DNA of 64,000 bases, from positions 124,596-188,595 of the forward strand of contig BDIU01000331.1 in assembly GCA_002118135.1 (NCBI GenBank), written 5' to 3'. The number at the start of each line of letters is the position of its first letter. Within the stretch, counting starts at the first letter, position 1. Of this stretch, positions 32,502 through 45,407 are shown piece after piece. The notes below the pieces were generated by a model. That model was given only the letters and a program-made list of their open reading frames with translations, made no database searches and was not told the origin of the DNA. The position numbers were made by a program, and so were the translations under genes. Source of the stretch: Trebouxia sp. TZW2008 (lineage: Eukaryota > Chlorophyta > Trebouxiophyceae > Trebouxiales > Trebouxiaceae).

Positions 32502-33817
32502 ATCTTACAGTTGCCGACCTGTCGACAGGCGGCCTGCAACGCCGTTAGCTGTCGGATCCGATACGATCTACAATCGCTGCTGTAGATCTTTGCATATTCG
32601 AAGCATGCTGTGCATTGCCTGCGCGAACGACAGCGCCTGCGTTGACTTGGCCCAAAGAAGGTGGCTGACAAGGCGGAGATTCGCAATTTTGCTGACCGAA
32701 TTTGCAGAACGTGCATGAATTTTGCCGTTACACAGTGTAGATGCGGTCCAAATGTCTGGAATTTGTCTAAATCTTGAGACCCCCGAGATAAGGCACGTGT
32801 GGCGCCAGGAATGCAGCGACACGTGCGAGACCAACACCAACACTCTCCAAAGCGCTGATGGTAGCCAGGAGCAGCATGCAGAGGAGGCATTGGAATGTGG
32901 CTCTATGTGAGACATTGCAGCTGAGGTCGACTGGACGGACGCTAATATGGTAGTAGGCCTCGCGCTTGACTGGCACACTTGGATGCGCCTGACAGCAGAA
33001 CTTGTTACATGCATATACCAACCTACAAGGCTCATAATTAGGCCTACTGTCGCTGCATTTGCACGCCGCAGTCACTCTAGATCTGGGTTCACATCAAGCA
33101 GAGGTGCTCCGTTGCAGCTATAAGAATTTGGCAAGGGAAAATCGTTTGTCTCAGACCCTAGTCAATGCACAGCCTAGCTAATTCATATGGTCAGTGATAC
33201 CAGCACAGCGCTGTGCATTGACCACCTGCACGCTTGTCAGCTGATGTCACCTACAGGTATACTGTGGTGTTACTGTGATAGCTTGCACGTTGGCGCGCGC
33301 GCGAAATTTGTGCAGCAAGAGGCTTGCTGTGGTGCAGCCTATCTTTGAATTTGAACACGCATATGCAACAAACGCCACTCGTGTGTGTTTTTCACACGAC
33401 CTTCTTGCGCATACGACTGAGCGACGCGTCAGCGTTCCATATACTCCTTTAAAAAAAATTAAAAATGGTTTCGGAGCCAAGGACAGAGCGTAACGCCAAT
33501 CTAACGCCATATCGTGCTGTGCTATGCTGTGCTGTGCTCTTCTGTGCAGGGATGTGCAACTCGCAGGCGCTAGGCAAAACCATTTCGAGACCGTATTTGC
33601 AGTACGCATCTGCTGCCCAGCATCGCAAAAGTCGCTTGTGACACGCTGGTTGTGACGGCGTTAACGTAGGCGCGGAGTTTGATTTCGTTGTCTTGGAACT
33701 TTTGCACGGGCCGACAGGGGATCGGCACTCGACGCAGCAGCATTCTCAGTCGTTTGTGTGGTTGGTGAACCGTCGCTGAGGCTCCGAGGTTGGTGCGAAA
33801 ACCTTGCTGACAACCCC
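32502..33817. promoter_or_regulatory. Divergent region between AVT and ParA-like genes
   Basis: The region separates two divergent start codons and is CpG-richer in 32560-32720 and 33270-33790, consistent with 5' UTRs and promoters. Open frames in 32339-33075 show no family similarity. I see no RNA gene or repeat. Confidence 0.45.
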
Positions 33818-36641
33818 ATGGGTAAGAAGAGCTGTAGTTTGCCTGATCGCCTGACATTTATGGACAGTGCACCCAAACACCAGATGTTGATATCCTTTTG
33901 CAGCTGCGCTTGAAGCTCTCACAGACGCAGCGAGTGCGCTCCAGGCGTCAACACCCCTCATTATTGCTTTCTTCACATTCAAAGGGGGCGTGGGCAAAAC
34001 TACCCTTTGTCACCTGCTTGCATACACCCTTGCGGCCTCTGGATTCAACATTCTGCTCATTGATGCTGACCGCCAATGTAACTTGACCCTTCACTTCCAA
34101 GACAATCCAAAGCAGGAAAGAGACCATGCTGCAGAAGCTGACGAGGTGTGTCACCTGTCCATGCGCATGCAGTTACATGTTGCCAGCCCGGTGTAATGCG
34201 CACGTGTATCAAGGCCATAGCCTGCATTTATAGCCTGTCAGACAGTCCCCAAATTATTCATACGGCTCTGCTGAGATGTGCAATTCCTGTTTTTGCCAAT
34301 GCACCTTAGGTGCATCTGCCCAGACTGCAATGCAACAGCAGGAAGAGAAGGTTTCTTCAACATGTCAAACAACTCTTGTTGCACAGGCAAGCAGTGACGA
34401 GGAGGACGAGGCAGGTAATCTGCAGCAAGCGCTGCAAGCTGGTGCCAAAAAGTTCGCCAAGCAGCTGCTAGAGCAGCAAGCATCAGGGCGCATTCACATT
34501 CCTGACATTGAGGGGGACGCCTTGCCAGCTCCTGAGGAGCTTGTCCCCTTGTCATCAGATTATCTGATTCTAGCCAAGGACGAGTATGATGACCTTGTTG
34601 GCGCCTTGAGTGACTTCATTTCTGGCAAACCTAGAGACCTCAAATTGAGACAGGTCCAAGCAGGGTTGTATGATTCAGAGAAACAGACTGGCACCTTGCA
34701 TCTGTTGAAGGGAACAAGGGTAAGCTCTGCCTTGCATGCTTTGCACACCTGCAGCACTTTGTGTATTTGCATGTTGTCTTCCTGCTTGCACATTGCCATC
34801 TTGCAGCTGTTTGAGTATGTTTATACACAGGGTTTAAGCTGCTGCAAACCCACGCAACCTTGCAGCGCACTTCACACAACTGTTCATAGTCAGGAATTGA
34901 GCTGCTGTAAAGTCACCTAATCATGCTGTGCCTGTTGCAGGCATGAACACTTGCTTGCAATGAACACGTGCGTCCATCATGCTGTTCAAACAAGGAACAT
35001 AAAACCGCAGGACTTTTCTTCCTTGGACAAGGATTTCAGCAGTGAAGGCTCCAACAAATGGCAGGCAATGGCAGCCTTCCGGAAGATGGTTCTGCATGGT
35101 TGCAAGCAAGTTGGTGCACACTTTGCGCTTGTTGACATGGGCCCCTCCACTGATGTGGTGAATCGCACTTTCGCCACTAGCGCAGATGTGATTCAGCCCT
35201 GTGCATGTCCTGATTCCTTCAGTTGGTCTGGGGGCATGACACTGTTCACAGATGTCTTGCCTGACTGGCTGGGCTGGTGGACCCAGCACAAATTCGACGA
35301 GAAGCAGCAGCAAAACCATCAGTATAACAAGTCATTCCCACAGATCATGGTCTTCATGGCAATGCAGGTGCACATTCAAGAAGCAAACACTTGTGATAAT
35401 TTGTGGGGCACAGCAATGCTTACATTATGATCGTGTACTCCTGTCATGGATTGAGCTTTCATGCTAAGCATAAATCATGCCACCGTAATCCATATTGAAG
35501 GCTCCATGTATTTGTTAGGCAACTACAGTGATGGGTGCGCTGGATAGATTTGTTTTCTGTGCTCTGCCTGAGATGCTGTCATGTAGCTAAGCTCAGTCAA
35601 CAACAAATTCAGCAACAGCGCCTTTTAACATCAAGATTCCATGTCTTGCACTTGTGCATGTTGGGCACAGGCCACTTGCATAGACTTGATCTCTTGTTGA
35701 TGTTCCAACTGTGGTGCTGAACTGCAGTATGAGTGGAATGCCAGGGGAAAGGTCATCAACTGGTCAGATGCAAACTTCATACGCTCCCTTGAGGACGGCT
35801 TCAATGAAGTGAAGAACTTGGTGGAAAATGGCCATCAGGGCTCCGGTAGTGATGATGTGGAGCACATGGAGAACGTATGGGAAAGGCATTTGCAATCAAA
35901 ACTACAGGATGACGCATATAAGCAGAAGCTCAAGCTGATCTTTTCGAACAAGTTTGTTCACTGTGGAGAGGGACAGGTAAGACTTGCATGCAGACATGCA
36001 TGCCCTGAGTTGAGACCTGCAGTTTATGCACAACATCCCTGCATTGTGTATGCAAAATGGAGAAAGTTGCATACAGAAGGCTTGATGAGCAACTTGTGCA
36101 AAAGGTAAAGCACTGAAACTGTATGCTTGAGCAATCTCTGCCAAAACAAATGTCGGTACGTCAGCTCAGATTGTAGACTGAAGCCATCAGATGGGTGAGC
36201 GCTTTCAAGCACTGCAATTTTTGGTACAATCTTTGCTATTTTTGAACACAAGCAACTCATGGCAGTGATGCAAACATACATCTGCTGATGCAGGTGGTTG
36301 TGCCCTTGTTGCGCAAATTCAAGCATATGGCCATGTGCCATGAACTTGGTATGGCAATGTTCGATATCACTAAGGAAGCCATCAGAGACTATCTGTATGC
36401 GCCTGGCACCCCTTTGCCACACAATGCAGCCAGTAAAGTCAACAAGGCCTATAACGCTGTGCGCAAGGAAGCCCAGGTCATGTGGACCAGAATGGCGCCT
36501 CTAGCTCATGCATACTTGGCCTTGCTCCTAGAGCACAACAGCGAGTCAGCCAAAAGCAACAAGCGCTCCAGAACAACCAAGACGCCTCAGCCCAACAAAA
36601 GCAGGAGGAGCGCAAGCGCACGCGGTGCAACACGTTCTTGA
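33818..36641 (+). CDS. ParA/MinD-like P-loop ATPase
   Basis: Deviant-Walker ATPase of the SIMIBI class; bacterial relatives partition plasmids and chromosomes. Exon 1 is the four bases ATGG (33818-33821). Then come 33904-34145, 34387-34719, about 34941-35367, 35728-35976 and 36294-36641. Exon 2 has the deviant Walker A FFTFKGGVGKTT and LLIDADRQCNLT. Exon 4 has FALVDMGPSTDVVNR, the Walker B equivalent, then ADVIQPCACPDSFS as in bacterial ParA. The C terminus is basic (SNKRSRTTKTPQPNKSRR), a likely nuclear signal. The junction between 34719 and 34941 is out of phase, so an exon is missing or a boundary is wrong. Exon 3 has no recognised domain. Function in this alga is unknown; possible origins are bacterial or viral. 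Confidence 0.82.
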
Positions 36642-38284
36642 ACATGACCTCTGCAGCAAAACTTGCTTGAGCTTGCAGTCAATCAATTTTTTAAAGCCCA
36701 ACAAAAACTTGGCCCTAGTAGCTTAGCTTGCTGTCAGCTGACATAATGTTTGTGCCTTTGTGCTTGCTTCCTGTCACTTTGCAGAGTTTTGGTGCCTGGC
36801 TGATTTTGCTTTCACTGCTGACGACCACAGAACTTGCAGGCAACACATTTTGTGATGCGTGTTGCAACAGTGATTGATGCTGCTTCTGCAATCAATCCAG
36901 GCTGCTATCAAAGGTCTCTACTGGTGACTGGAGTGTCCCTGCTTGTTCTTGTTTAAGATGTGTATTTCCTACTCACAATGATGGAGAGGCCTGGCGCTCA
37001 GGACCCATCATTGTGGCTAAGTCAAGAATAGTCCAGTCTGTGTTCCTGAACATTGTAAAATATGGTCATGTTGAAAGATTGCGCCCTGCAGGCCAACGCA
37101 TCAACACAAAGCAAATATGTTTTGCAACAGCATAGACACCTGGACTGGTGAGCTGGCAAAGCAGCTGTTGTGTAAGCAGCATGCAGCCCCTTGTTCATGC
37201 ATGCTAGGGGTTTGAGCAATGGTCAATTCATGGCTATAACATCAAACAAAGCACTGTGCTGCCTGTCCTGCTGTATGCCCGCAATACTTGACTTGCTCTC
37301 GAAACTCACATAGAGAGTCTTGTTCCAGATGCATTGCCTCAGGGGCTTTTGTGGCTGCACTTAGCAAAGCAAGCAATGCCACGATGAACTCAGGGCTCTG
37401 TGTTGGCTTGCCTTCTGTAACTAGCAGTCATGCACAGAAAGCTGAATTGGCTTGGGCGTAAGCTAAGAGGGCGAAACAGGGTGCCACTGCAGTGTATATT
37501 TAGTCCTTGTCGGGTCTTCTGCTTTTAAGGGGCCACAGACACTTGTGGCAGAGTGTGTCCATGACTTGTCTGCCTTGCCTGCCCAGTGTATGGGGTTCAA
37601 AGGCTATGAACAGACTTGCATGGATGCAGAAGAGGACCACAATAAGCTGCTCAAGGTCCACCACAGCTTAGCATTGGTACACGGCAGGACCAACAAGATG
37701 TACAGGCAGAGAAATGAAACGCTTGTGCAGAGGCAACAAACAACCAAGAATTTTGCAGAAGTGTGCAGGATAAGCTAGGCAGAAATCCTGCATGCATGAC
37801 GATTCTCTTTCAACAGTGTCGATCAAGGCAAAATGTCATGTGTAATCGACAGTGTCACCCCAAATCGATGCATGTAGAGTGTAATTGACTACTCAGCACA
37901 GGTTGACTGCAGTTCATTGCCATCAAGAGGCGCCTTCGATGCAGGTCAGAAATTAGCTGGACGAAACGTCAAGATCGACAATTTGCAGGAAGGCATCAAG
38001 CAAACAGGGCCCTGCAAAACATAGCTGAAACATCTATAGCTCGATGACCAGGCGCAATATCTAAACGCACTGTAAGCCATCGTGCTTGTCAAAGTGCTGG
38101 GAAGCTTCTTCTGCTAAATTGACCGGTCAAGTGCAAGCTGGCGGCAGCATGACTAAGCGTTTTGTGGACATCACACCACTCTGAAGCCCTCAAGAGCGAA
38201 CGCTGCTTTGAACAAGATTTTGGAACTTCGCTGCTCGTCAAGACTCACTTGCTGTTGTCCTTGAAAAAATCAGTGCTCAACAAA
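36642..38284. other. Intergenic stretch, no gene seen
   Basis: Contains the ParA-like 3' end and the INO1 promoter/5' UTR. Short frames, such as one at 37545-37778, have no family similarity. No tandem exon copies are visible here. Confidence 0.55.
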
Positions 38285-40893
38285 ATGTTGGTTGAGAAGT
38301 TTCAAGTAGACTCACCTGACGTAGAGTACGGCCCTGATCATATCAGGTCGCAGTACAACTACGCCAACACAAACGTAGACCGGGACGCAAACGGCAAATG
38401 GATCGTCAAGCCTGTCCAGACAAAATATGAGTTCCGGACAAGCACCAAGCTGCCTAAGCTGGGGTGAGAGTTTGTCAGAGCATCAGCAGCTCTTTGCGAT
38501 TCTGCCTGTATGCCACGTCTTCAGACACAAAAGCATGCTGCCTATGCCATCAACATCGCATTGAGCGTCTTTGTACCCTTACAGAGTCATGCTGGTCGGC
38601 TGGGGAGGCAACAATGGCTCCACTTTGACAGCTGGCGTGCTGGCCAACAAGCAGTAAGTCTTTGTCCCCAATTCCAGCTCTGACACTGTTGCAGCTGTAG
38701 CATGCCAGACCATTGTGCTTTGATGTGCAAAGCTGACGCTCATGTTTGAGTGTGTTGCAGTGGCGTCACCTGGATGACCAAGGATGGTCTCAAGCAGCCA
38801 AACTATTTCGGCAGCCTTACACAGGCAGCCACACTTAGATTGGGAAATTACAAGGGAGAAGAGGTGTTCACACCCTTCAAGTCCTTGTTGCCAATGGTCA
38901 AGCCAGAGGACATTGTTTTTGGGGGCTGGGACATATCATCATACAATCTAGCAGATGCAATGGAGCGTGCTCAGGTGTGCAACTTGGGGCTGAACATGAT
39001 TTATAGCTGCCTGTGGCACAACCTGACTCAAGCAGGGTTGACTGAATGCAGCTGGTAGCATGCATGTGCCTGACTGCACATGCTTGTTGCAGATTTGCCA
39101 GTACACTGCTTGCAACTACTTTTCCTGAATCAAAAAGCTGTGTTTTGAAACCCTAGTCTTTTGCAATGTTGCATGTGTTGACTGTATGAGCGTTGTAGAA
39201 TCTTTCAGGCAATGGATTACAAGGCAGTGTAATGCAGGTCCTAGACTGGGAGCTTCAGCGGCAGCTGGTGCCTTACATGAAGGAGCAAGTGCCTTTGCCT
39301 GGCATCTTTGACCCTGACTTCATCGCAGCCAACCAGGACGCTCGCGCTGACAACATCATCAAGGGCAGCAAGTCAGAGCAGGTGGAGCAAGTCAGGCAGC
39401 ACATCCGCACCTTCAAGGAGGAGCAGAAAGTAGACAAGGTGGGGTCATCTCAACTATGGTGCATACATTTGACAGATTTAGAAAGACGTCAATTGCAGCC
39501 TTGAACACTGCTTTGCTGATGCTGGTGCTGTCACCATTAGTGCATTTGATGCTTTACATGTGTCTTGAGCACATTGTCCTGCTTCCAAATATGCGACTTG
39601 CTTCAGCACGTTGTCCTGCTTCCAAACCTGTGACTTCAGCCCACCCACTCAAAGCTTGCAAGCACAAGCCTCTTGCAAAATCTTCCAGAGCTGTAGCTAT
39701 ATGCCTGCAATAAACAGACTTTATTGTTTGTCATGCAGGTGATTGTGCTATGGACTGCCAACACTGAGAGATACAGCAATGTCATGAATGGTCTCAATGA
39801 CACATCTGACAACCTGCTGTCAGCCATTGAGCGCGACGAGCCTGAAGTTGCACCCTCCAGCCTATACGCAGTAGCTTGCATCAAGGAAGGTGTTCCCTTC
39901 ATCAACGGTGCTCCTCAGAACACCTTCGTGCCTGGGCTAGTGGACTACGCAGTCCAGAAGAACGTGCTGATTGCTGGTGACGACTTCAAGTCTGGCCAGA
40001 CAAAGATGAAGAGTGTGCTTGTGGACTTCCTTGTGGGTGCTGGCATCAAGCCCACCTCAATTGTCAGCTACAACCATTTGGGCAACAACGACGGCATGAA
40101 CTTGTCAGCTCCACAGACATTCAGGTCCAAGGAGATCAGCAAGAGCAATGTCGTAGATGACATGGTTGCCAGCAACAGCATTCTTTACAAGCCTGGCGAG
40201 CACCCTGACCACGTGGTGGTCATCAAGTATGTGCCCAACGTTGCAGACAGCAAGCGGGCCATGGATGAGTACATGAGCGAGATCTTCATGGGTGGCAAGA
40301 ACACCATTGCCATGCACAACACCTGTGAAGACAGCCTCCTAGCAGCCCCCATCATCCTGGACTTGGTCCTGCTTGCAGAGCTCACCAGCAGAATACAGGT
40401 CAGTCATGTAGCCAGGTGGCATGCTGCTGCATGCCTGGTCTGACTTGTCAATGCATGACTCAGCAGCCTGAACCCTTTCAATTTGCCTGCATCTGTGTTT
40501 GTGCCTGTCAGCATGACTTTCTTCTGATGGTCTCTCCATCTTGCGCACCTCCAACAGTTAGAGTTTAGCTCTGCTTGCAGTTGCTTCTTTGTGAGCTTGC
40601 CTTTGTTGCATTGTGCATCTGTCAAAGTAATCAAGAAGTGCTCTACTAGCAAGTTTGTCTGTGACCGTCCACAACAAGCTTTGGTGATGCTGCAGTTCAA
40701 GGAAGAGGGCAAGGAGCTGCATGGCTTCCACCCAGTGGCAGTGCTGCTGTCCTACTTGGCCAAGGCTCCTCTGGTGCCTGATGGCACACCAGTTGTCAAT
40801 GCCCTAGCCAAGCAAAGGGCGATGCTAGAAAACACCTTCAGGGCGTGCGTGGGTCTCTACCCTGAGAACAACATGATGCTTGAGTTCAAGTGA
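38285..40893 (+). CDS. INO1: myo-Inositol-3-phosphate synthase (INO1/MIPS)
   Basis: NAD+-dependent isomerase that turns glucose 6-phosphate into inositol 3-phosphate, the committed step of inositol synthesis, cytosolic or plastidial. Exons 38285-38463, 38585-38653, 38761-38974, 39238-39438, 39739-40398 and 40696-40893 join in phase to 506 residues, the usual length. Motifs: [15 protein letters not shown] (NAD-binding), [64 protein letters not shown] and [13 protein letters not shown], all diagnostic. The C terminus [20 protein letters not shown] is complete. The start at 38285 was chosen because it gives the family N terminus [10 protein letters not shown]; the frame is open further upstream. 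It is convergent with Cdc73. Confidence 0.97.
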
Positions 40894-41619
40894 GCCAAGC
40901 AAGCAGTCATGGAGGCGGCACGTTTCTCAACCAAAAAAGCAGAGCTGTCTGTAGGGAGTGTGTTTGAGCCGAGTAGCTAGCTGGTTGTGTGTGGGCAGTA
41001 GGATACTGTGGGCGTTGCGTGGTGAACAGGAACAGGGGCATTGTGTCAGGGACTCAGACATTTTGTATCTTGTGCTCATGGCTCATACTGCAATTGAGCC
41101 AGCAATCAGTCATGACAACTTTCTCTCACTTTCCGGTCTGGAGCTTTGTTTGGTCTATGTTACCAGTACTGAGTTGCGCCAGATGAGTGTTAGCCCATTT
41201 CATGTTACAATAGCATTGCCACACTAAGTGCTCATAGCTGTCTCGTGTTGGTGCACTGAAAGCTATATCCAGCTCTGTAGCTACACTAGTACACCAGAAC
41301 TACACATCAATTTATGTCAACTGATAACTCTATGTCACATCTTGGAAGCATACAAGCCTTCAATGTTGGCTGATGCATCATTCGTTCAATATTAGCATAA
41401 CAGGTAACACAACGCAGCATATGCTCAACATACTGGTCCAGCTCCCTAATCTCAAATTGCCGAGCGCAAGTTCTAGCAAAACATTCGTCAGCTGCAGCAC
41501 CAGGGGCTGTTGAGCTGAAGAGCTCATGATCAGTCTGGTGCATGTTAATTTGCATAGACGCTCAACCACCTTGCTTCACATTGAGATTTCCAGTGCACAA
41601 CTGGCAGCAGCACTGATTG
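40894..41619. other. Convergent intergenic region between INO1 and CDC73
   Basis: The two stop codons are 726 bp apart. I see no gene, RNA or repeat; it presumably carries both 3' UTRs. Confidence 0.6.
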
Positions 41620-44600
41620 TCAATATGCCAAAGCAGCTGCCTTCTGAGGGTTTGCATTCACGTGCTTGTCCAGCTCAGAATAGAAGTGACCAGCTTCAGC
41701 CATGTCAGTGTGCCGGTTATGTCTGTTCAACCTCAGGATCTTCACATTCCATTTTTTGACGTCTGCTGGCACCTCCTCATCTGTCATATGCAAATACACG
41801 CCCAGAACCCGGCTGAACAATGCAACTGTGTCTCCAGTATCACAGCCCTGCAGATGTATGAGAGCGCGTCAAAATCATGACAATACCCCAAGGCAGACTG
41901 AGCATTTCTAGCAGCTATTGATGCTGCTGAAGGATTAGGTGCTTGGCCTGACAACTTCTGCTTGTGCTGCTGCAATGACTAGTAATGTCGTGCTGAGGCT
42001 CTGGTTGGCAGACATCACTGCGTACTGTACATATAACAAACACTGTTGTGGGTGAGCCAGCTTGGCAGCTTACTGGAAATAGGTTCTTAGGGTAGCCCTT
42101 GAACTGCCAGGCTTTGCCCAGGCAGAACAACGCCACCACCCTATCCCAATTTGCCTTGTCCGTTGGAGCTTTGTCTGTGATTTCATATCTGATGGGCCGA
42201 TTACGCCCTATAGAGCGGTGTATTCTGTCTTTAGGAAGTTTTGCTTGGCCAGCAGCTGCAGCCTCTTGCCTGCTAGACTCTACCCCTTGATACTGCCCTC
42301 GCTCCAAAAAGGCCTGCTTGTGACACGGTAACAATCAGACATGTCATTGCAGCACAGCATCAACTCGAGAGCTGTCGCACGATTGTCAGGTCTACTGTGG
42401 GCTGTGCAACATACTGAAGATAGAGCGCAATGATTGCTTGTGAGCTGACACTGCCAATGCTCAGAGAGAGTGGGAATGCATTTCACCTGCATGACTACAT
42501 CTCCCGTCAAGCATGCCAGTATGCTGCGATTTTTGTTGAAAGCATGTCCTGCCATCCTCAACAGCAAGCAGTATGTTGAAACTGGACAGTGTGTGAACAA
42601 GCACAGCGCCTCCTGTGGCATTTGCAATCAAAGTAAATTCAAGCATCTTTCATTTGATCAAATACACAGGGGCTGACCTTGGCATTCCACATTGTGATGG
42701 TGGCAGTTTCTCCAGGGGGTACAAGGATGATGGGGGTCCCCTTGGGGGCTCTGCTCTTGTGCTGGGACGAGCTTGGAGGGCGGTCAGACCTGCAAATTGA
42801 AATCATTTGTCAAGCGACGCATCAAGAAAGGAAAGCCTGAAAAGTGATGACAGGAGCCTCTGTGAGTGCAAGCAGCCCAAGATTGCTGCCTCTCGAGCAG
42901 CAATCAGCAGACAGTTGATCCATGGGGGGTCAGAGCATGCCCTACCTTTGCACATGGGCATCATTGGATCCAGATCAACAATTGTCAGCATGTGCAAGAA
43001 TGAGGACAGGAGTTCGCTGCTGATCGATGCCTAGCAAGTCTGACTAGTCACGGATGATGAGCCATGACTGCAAGCTCTGCTCAGATAGAAGGCCAGTAGT
43101 TGCAAGAACTCACCTGCTGCTTATGCTGGGGTGAGGCTGTGGACTATGTGAGTATGGGAGCTTTGCCTTGGAGCGTCTGTGAGTTATGAAACACAGAGAC
43201 GGAGCTCATGAAAAACTACTGCTGCTTGTATTGGCCTAAGGCTGCAGACTCTGTGTGAATGATCAGCTGTGTCATTGAACTACATGCATACAGGGACTAC
43301 TGCTCATAGCAACTCACCTGCCGCTTGTGCTGGGCTGAGGCTGTGACCTGTGTGAAGATGAGGAGAGTTTTGCCTTGGAGGGCGTGGGGGCGGCAGCAGC
43401 AGCAGGTTTGGCCTGGCTCCCCAAATTGATGCCCAGCTGGGCAGCTCCTGCCAGGCCCAGGTCAGGGGCGACCTCCCTCTCTAACCGCCCACTGGGCTTC
43501 ACAAGGCTCTGTGGAGCTGCTGCCTATTACAAACATTTACTTGTCAACATCCTTACTCAAGCACAGTAGTGAATCCCTGCACATCCCCAGACGTGCGTCC
43601 ATAGACGCATTCTGAAGAAGACCCCACTCTGTAGCTGCATTTTGAGCTTCACATGGCTCTGGTGGGCTGCCGCCTGCAGACACATAGCCAATTATAATCA
43701 AGTCAGGTGAAGCACAGCGCCAAGCCTATACACATGTCCAGATATGCCCAACTGTACACCTGCTGGGGTAGTACCCCCTCTCCAGCCGCCCACTGGGCTT
43801 CACCAGGCTCTGCAGAGCCAAGGCCTGCGCACAACAGCAGGCAGTGGTCACATCTTTGATGTCTGCATGATTGCAACACATCAGACATGATCATATTCAT
43901 CCCAACGGAGTGCCTGAACCTCCCTACGCCGCGCGCATGTGACAAAATGCCAATCAAAAGGAGTAAGGAAAGGGTGCAGACAACTGTCTGAGCAGAGGGC
44001 GCAGCTTACCACACACGCATACTGTGAAGATGCACATACAAGCAAGGCTGAGACACCATACCCGAGAAGAGGCCACAGCTGGTCTGGAGGGCTGAACCTG
44101 CTGCTTTACCAACGGCTGCCTCATCAGCTGCAGCTGCTGCTCACAAACTGCCCGCACGCGAGCAAAACTCTTGTTTGGTACCACCAGTTGGCTGTTGCGA
44201 TCTCGTAGCTTGCGCTCTGTGTTGAGAGCATGCTGCAGAATGTCGTCAGCATCTTGATCTGCAGCATCACCTGGCAAACTATTGCGCTTGCATTCTACAA
44301 GCACTCAAGCTCACCATGTGACCAGAATGCATGCTTGATTGGCAAGTAATGCTACTGCAACAGCAAGCTGGGCAAGCACTCACGCCCACCATGTGTCCAA
44401 CATGCATGAGTATTTGGCACAAAATGCAAAGCTATTGCAGCAGCAAGCTGGGGAATGATGAAGTCAGCTTTAATGTGATTTGCAGGTGCATGTAGGATGT
44501 GCTGCAGCTGCTGAGCATTACCTGGCAAGCCTTCGTCCACCCTCTGTCTTTTGTTTGCTTCTTCTTGGAGTGCAGTGTCATCTGCCTGCAACCAGTCAGC

Positions 44601-45207
44601 AGCGTTACTAACCAGCAGTCCTGTGATAATGCCAAGCTTGAACAGCACTCAGTAAATTTACCTCTTGTTGCAATGGTAAGCCTGAAAGGTTGATTTCGGA
44701 CTGTCTGATATACTGGCTGGTCTGTACTTTGCCACTGAGAAATTCTTTCAAGTCCTGCATTCAAAGCGCCAGGTTGAGTGCGTGGTGCGTGACAGACTTG
44801 CGCAATTCAGGTCAGTCTGCATGCTTGAGTCCACCTGTCTGTCTGCAATGGTGACATTGCCAACATGTTGCTTCCGGGCAGTTTGAAAGTAGGCTGAAAA
44901 TTGCTGGCCTGGATGCTGCTGCTCCCATTGAGCCCAAACAGCAAGTGTTTCCAACGGGTAAAAGTCTCCAGTGCCCTTTCCTGCCTGATAGCTGGTAGGG
45001 GCTTTCTTGGCAAAGCTGTACTTGTCTCCAAATCTGAATGCATGTTGCACACACTTTCCTTGACGGGCTGCACAGCGCAAGCAGGCAGCGCGTTTGTGCA
45101 ATCTTAGATCAACTCACAAGCACTTACTGGATTCGATCTCCGTTGGCGACTACTTCTGCCACTCTGCCAGCTATGTAGAACTCCCGCAACGCAGAGAGCG
45201 GATCCAT
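41620..45207 (-). CDS. CDC73: Cdc73/parafibromin, Paf1 complex subunit
   Basis: Subunit of the Paf1 complex that travels with RNA polymerase II and promotes elongation and histone modification. Exons in transcript order: 45207-45128, 45033-44835, 44754-44662, 44585-44522, 44270-44062, 43523-43318, 42789-42678, 42313-42074, 41847-41620. All phases agree; about 476 residues. The N terminus MDPLSALREFYIAGRV followed by QFGDKYSFAK and a DLKEFLSGK segment is typical. Exon 5 matches the central helical region (ERKLRDRNSQLVVPNKSF). The C-terminal Ras-like Cdc73 domain runs GTPIILVPPGETATITMWN, IRYEITDKAPTDKANWDRVV, GKAWQFKGYP and VKKWNVKILRLNRHNRHTD. Exon 6, the Ala/Ser/Pro-rich linker, is flanked by decayed copies. 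It shares a 200-bp divergent promoter with eEF1B. Confidence 0.95.
43105..43265 (-). repeat. Decayed copies of the 3' part of CDC73 exon 6
   Basis: 43105-43180 repeats 43310-43386 (core ctcacctgc(t/c)gctt(a/g)tgctggg) and a shorter copy lies at 43215-43262. The acceptor side is missing. Both are downstream of the real exon. Confidence 0.75.
43615..43835 (-). repeat. Two decayed copies of the 5' part of CDC73 exon 6
   Basis: 43770-43832 repeats the real exon start (cgcccactgggcttcac and aggctctg), reading SLVKPSGRLERG. 43621-43675 is more diverged. They lie upstream of the real exon in steps of about 135-150 bp. With the two downstream copies, one exon has four relics. Confidence 0.8.
44280..44465 (-). 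repeat. Short tandem repeats in CDC73 intron 4
   Basis: Two blocks of about 75-80 bp share gcaaagctattgcagcagcaagctgg-like and ccaccatgtgtcc-like cores at 44355-44400 and 44425-44455; a third fragment lies near 44295-44345. They do not match a recognised exon. Confidence 0.6.
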
Positions 45208-45407
45208 CGGACCTGCCTTCCGAACGCCCGGTCAACGCCAAATGCAAGCAAGTGCGCTATTGAACTCGGCTTGGACACCCCATCATCTTCTTCATGTTGT
45301 ATTGAGATGTCTGTGCGCTGCAGAGATGCTCGTTCAACCCTCACGACGCCGCCAATCAAAAGTACAATCTCCGTCACAGCTCCGAACTTATAGATCAAAG
45401 CATCAAC
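45208..45407. promoter_or_regulatory. 200-bp bidirectional promoter, CDC73 / eEF1B
   Basis: Only 200 bp separate the two divergent ATGs (45207 on the minus strand, 45408 on the plus strand). It must hold both core promoters and 5' UTRs. No TATA box is obvious. The stretch is CpG-richer than the flanking introns. Confidence 0.75.

Noticed and set aside
37545..37778. Candidate short gene between the ParA-like and INO1 genes
   Set aside because: No family similarity, no supporting splice partners; most likely a chance frame.
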